13,353 bases of DNA. It comes from an archaeon. GTDB taxonomy: Archaea; Nanobdellota; Nanobdellia; SCGC-AAA011-G17; GW2011-AR18. The position numbers and the translations under genes were made by a program. How positions within the stretch are numbered: position 1 is the stretch's first letter; each line of letters opens with the position of its first letter. Where the stretch lies: positions 1 to 13,353 of the forward strand of contig JAHFKM010000015.1 in assembly GCA_023245385.1 (NCBI GenBank), in the 5' to 3' direction. This document shows, piece after piece, positions 13,123-13,353 of this stretch. The notes beneath the pieces are model-generated. The model saw nothing but the letters and a program-made list of their open reading frames with translations, made no database searches and was not told the DNA's origin.

Positions 13123-13353
13123 TTATCTTTTTGTTTTGTATTTAAAGCTAATGAAAAAAGATTTTGATGAAGCGGGGGATGAATGAGAATCTTGACTTTG
13201 TTCATTGAGAAGAAATTTGAGTGTTACCTTTCTTCTGTTTGTGTTGATTTCTGCGTAGAATCGTTGTCTGTAGAAGTTGCCGAGAAGTTTATATGATTTT
13301 TTGGTAAAAAGGATTTTTTCAAAACGTTTTGTGGTGTAGGGTCGGTGGGTTTC
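13123..13353 (-). CDS. 3' end of an unrecognised gene, truncated by window edge
   Basis: On the minus strand a frame is open from the right edge to TAA at 13123-13125, 76 codons. The N-terminal half of the visible part (YTTKRFEKILFTKKSYKLLG, FYRQRFYAEINT, RKVTLKFLL) reads like real protein, basic and aromatic-rich. The last 25 or so residues are Ser- and Lys-rich and end in FKYKTKR. I recognise no family. A second frame is also open for 44 codons, so the call rests on composition and position. The gene would end 8 bases before tRNA-Ser, and the tRNA TATA box lies within its last codons. Confidence 0.45.
   Translation of the reverse strand, partial: ETHRPYTTKRFEKILFTKKSYKLLGNFYRQRFYAEINTNRRKVTLKFLLNEQSQDSHSSPASSKSFFISFKYKTKR
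13139..13146 (-). promoter_or_regulatory. TATA box of tRNA-Ser
   Basis: On the minus strand TTTAAATA lies 25 to 32 bases before the first base of the tRNA (13114), predicting a start within about two bases of the mature 5' end. Confidence 0.6.

Noticed and set aside
13017..13205. Minus-strand frame running through the tRNA gene
   Set aside because: Most of it is the translated tRNA-Ser sequence; it has no TATA box or ribosome site at the right distance and overlaps the more plausible edge gene in another frame.
1..13353. CRISPR arrays, insertion sequences, integrase genes or attachment repeats
   Set aside because: No regularly spaced direct repeats, transposase-like frames or terminal inverted repeats were seen; all large frames are explained by housekeeping or MoxR-operon genes.

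Overview
This AT-rich window looks archaeal, most likely from a small-genome DPANN-type lineage such as Woesearchaeota, Pacearchaeota or a relative. That placement is inference from gene content, not a search. Supporting signs are an archaeal-type (form III-like) RuBisCO with an AMP phosphorylase, a Dph6-type diphthamide ligase, a class II tRNA-Ser without an encoded CCA end, and TTTATATA-like boxes lying 23 to 30 bases before start codons. First genes of transcription units look leaderless, while most internal operon genes carry an AGGTGA-type ribosome binding site. The plus strand is G- and T-rich throughout, whichever strand is coding.

Layout. 2-304 (+): 3' end of an unrecognised gene cut by the window edge. 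347-1645 (+): RuBisCO large chain. 1702-1974 (+): small four-helix membrane protein. 2117-2827 (-): Dph6-like ATP pyrophosphatase, divergent from 2903-3898 (+), an AI-2E/PerM family membrane protein that overlaps 3888-5366 (+), AMP phosphorylase. AMP phosphorylase converges, one base apart, on a minus-strand DUF58 gene (5368-6213). Upstream of that on the minus strand is an operon read from 12806 down to 6421: BatA-like VWA protein, large double-VWA membrane protein, membrane-anchored coiled-coil protein, three-helix membrane protein, MoxR ATPase. Beyond it come a possible structured RNA region (about 12849-12996), tRNA-Ser(TGA), and the 3' end of another minus-strand gene at the right edge.

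How the genes work together. AMP phosphorylase (AMP + Pi to adenine + ribose 1,5-bisphosphate) and RuBisCO (ribulose 1,5-bisphosphate + CO2 to two 3-phosphoglycerate) are the first and last steps of the archaeal AMP pathway. The middle enzyme, ribose-1,5-bisphosphate isomerase, is not in this window. The minus-strand cluster encodes a MoxR AAA+ ATPase with a DUF58 partner and two membrane-anchored VWA proteins, a set usually interpreted as a chaperone or remodelling machine at the membrane. Two members, the coiled-coil protein and the three-helix protein, have no function I can name and are the least described part of the window.
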